From Hemileia vastatrix (taxonomy: Eukaryota; Basidiomycota; Pucciniomycetes; Pucciniales; Zaghouaniaceae), in assembly GCA_030280995.1 (NCBI GenBank), contig JASXTE010000005.1, positions 18,801,501 through 18,865,500 of the forward strand: a DNA stretch of 64,000 bases, read 5' to 3'. How positions within the stretch are numbered: position 1 is the stretch's first letter; every line of letters starts with the position of its first letter. The notes beneath the pieces were generated by a model that searched no databases, was not told the DNA's origin, and saw only the letters and a list, made by a program, of their open reading frames with translations. The position numbers and the translations under genes are program-made. Shown here piece by piece: positions 63,313-64,000 of this stretch.

Positions 63313-64000
63313 AGTCAGCAGAATAAAAGAAATTCAAAAAAGAAAATTCATTTTTATTGCTTATTTGGCCATATATCAAATATTGAGTACTATAAAACTA
63401 GAGTGGATAAAAAATATTCTTATCCAAATGAGTTACCAGAAAATTTAATATATTTAACCAAATCAGCAGATGATGAAATTAAAGCAGTTATCAGTTATTC
63501 TTTTAAACCTCAATTTATTTATGAAAATCATTCTTGTAATGGTTCAAAAGATGAAAACTTTAATCAAAGATCAAATCTCATAATAAAACTATATCAAATG
63601 GCTTTGGTTTGTTTACCTTTAAGGAATACAAATTTGTTGGGTTTTATTATGATTGGATTTGGTTGGAGACCAGGATTTGGTAAAAGCTATTCTCTTGGTA
63701 TGTCTGATAATATATGTTTCTTTCTATAAAATCATGTCACTAATTTTATTTCCATAGGCATCTATTCTTTACTTAAATATTTATCTAAAGCTGAAAAAGA
63801 TGAAGATTTTTGCTTATGGGACACCTTACCTTCTTTCAATACTTTTATTGCTCTTTGCCTTAAAAAACTCTTTAATAAAGCTTTTGAAAAGAATCATCAA
63901 CTTGCTAAAAAGTTGGAATACCAAATTGGTGTGACTCCGAATGAGTTGAGATTAGCAAACAATATCTTTTATTTTCAAATGTTATTATTACTCATTCAGG
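63313..64000 (+). CDS. Probable Tet-like 2OG-Fe(II) oxygenase family protein, N-terminal part
   Basis: The frame 63313-63697 ends with LLGFIMIGFGWRPGFGKSYS and then LG; a 60-nt intron (63698-63757; GTATGT ... ACTAAT ... CATAG) joins it to IYSLLKYLSKAEKDEDFCLW, then FNTFIALCLKKLFNKAFEKN and on to the window end without a stop. The pattern (GW-x-GF-x-K-x-x-S-x-GIY followed by a long helical stretch with DTLPSFNTF) is what I recall of the Tet-like oxygenases that are expanded in rust and other basidiomycete genomes, often in transposons. The Fe-binding HxD...H region would lie beyond the window, so the assignment rests on the N-terminal part only. The 5' end is unclear; an upstream exon is likely. 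Confidence 0.5.

Overview
The window looks like repeat-rich nuclear DNA of a filamentous basidiomycete, most likely a rust fungus (Pucciniales). That is inferred from the AT-rich background, nested Ty3/gypsy retrotransposons several deep, a Harbinger-type transposase with a short fungal intron (CTAAC branch site), a Tc1-like helix-turn-helix fragment and a probable Tet-like 2OG-Fe(II) oxygenase exon pair. No ordinary housekeeping gene, tRNA or rRNA was recognised. Species cannot be fixed by eye.

Layout. 1-4861 is AT-rich sequence with tandem repeats, a transposase fragment and LTR relics. 4862-38326 is one Ty3/gypsy element (here 'A', + strand, 4-bp TSD TCAT). It is split by two younger insertions: element 'B' (9610-21907, - strand, inside A's reverse transcriptase, TSD CCGC) and element 'C1' (26268-35099, + strand, TSD GGTTT). 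LTR divergence counted by eye falls in the nesting order (A about 4-5%, B about 2%, C1 about 1.5%). 38682-45206 is 'E', an A-family gag-only element on the - strand. 45207-51095 is 'C2', a decayed relative of C1. 51098-59956 is 'D', a decayed, more distant C relative on the - strand, carrying a CACTA-like insertion (53400-54867). 59959-60117 is a foldback element, 60343-61470 a Harbinger pseudogene, 61960-62560 a pyrimidine/purine switch, and 63313-64000 the start of a Tet-like oxygenase gene that runs off the window.

Two element lineages are present. A, B and E share a tRNA-Lys-type primer site (TGGCGCCCAACGTGGGG in A and B, one mismatch in E) and a polypurine tract GGAGGGAGGA. A and B, which have pol, share an RT with FIDDGG instead of YxDD; E has no pol. 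All three have a 3' region of 1-4 kb built from repeated short hairpins in a conserved order. C1, C2 and D are chromodomain-type gypsy elements with a DTG protease, YxDD-type RT and LTRs beginning TGTCAG.

The most interesting content is in the parts of these elements that are not gag-pol. (1) In A and E, between pol or the repeats and the 3' LTR, there is a gene on the strand opposite to gag-pol. It encodes a 196-residue protein with a Zn2Cys6-like cysteine cluster and has a 50-nt fungal-type intron at the same place in both copies. It is open in both, while the gag and pol genes of the same elements carry stops. A second, larger antisense gene with six cysteine positions lies in A and is cut by C1. 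(2) The 3' region of A, B and E carries dozens of a small hairpin whose stem varies in compensatory fashion and is followed by (T)TAAACTG; other hairpin modules recur in the same order in all three. (3) C1 and D share a second ORF overlapping the start of gag in another frame, ending at a splice-donor-like W-stop. (4) C1, C2 and D all have a stop codon at the same site between the integrase core and its C-terminal module.
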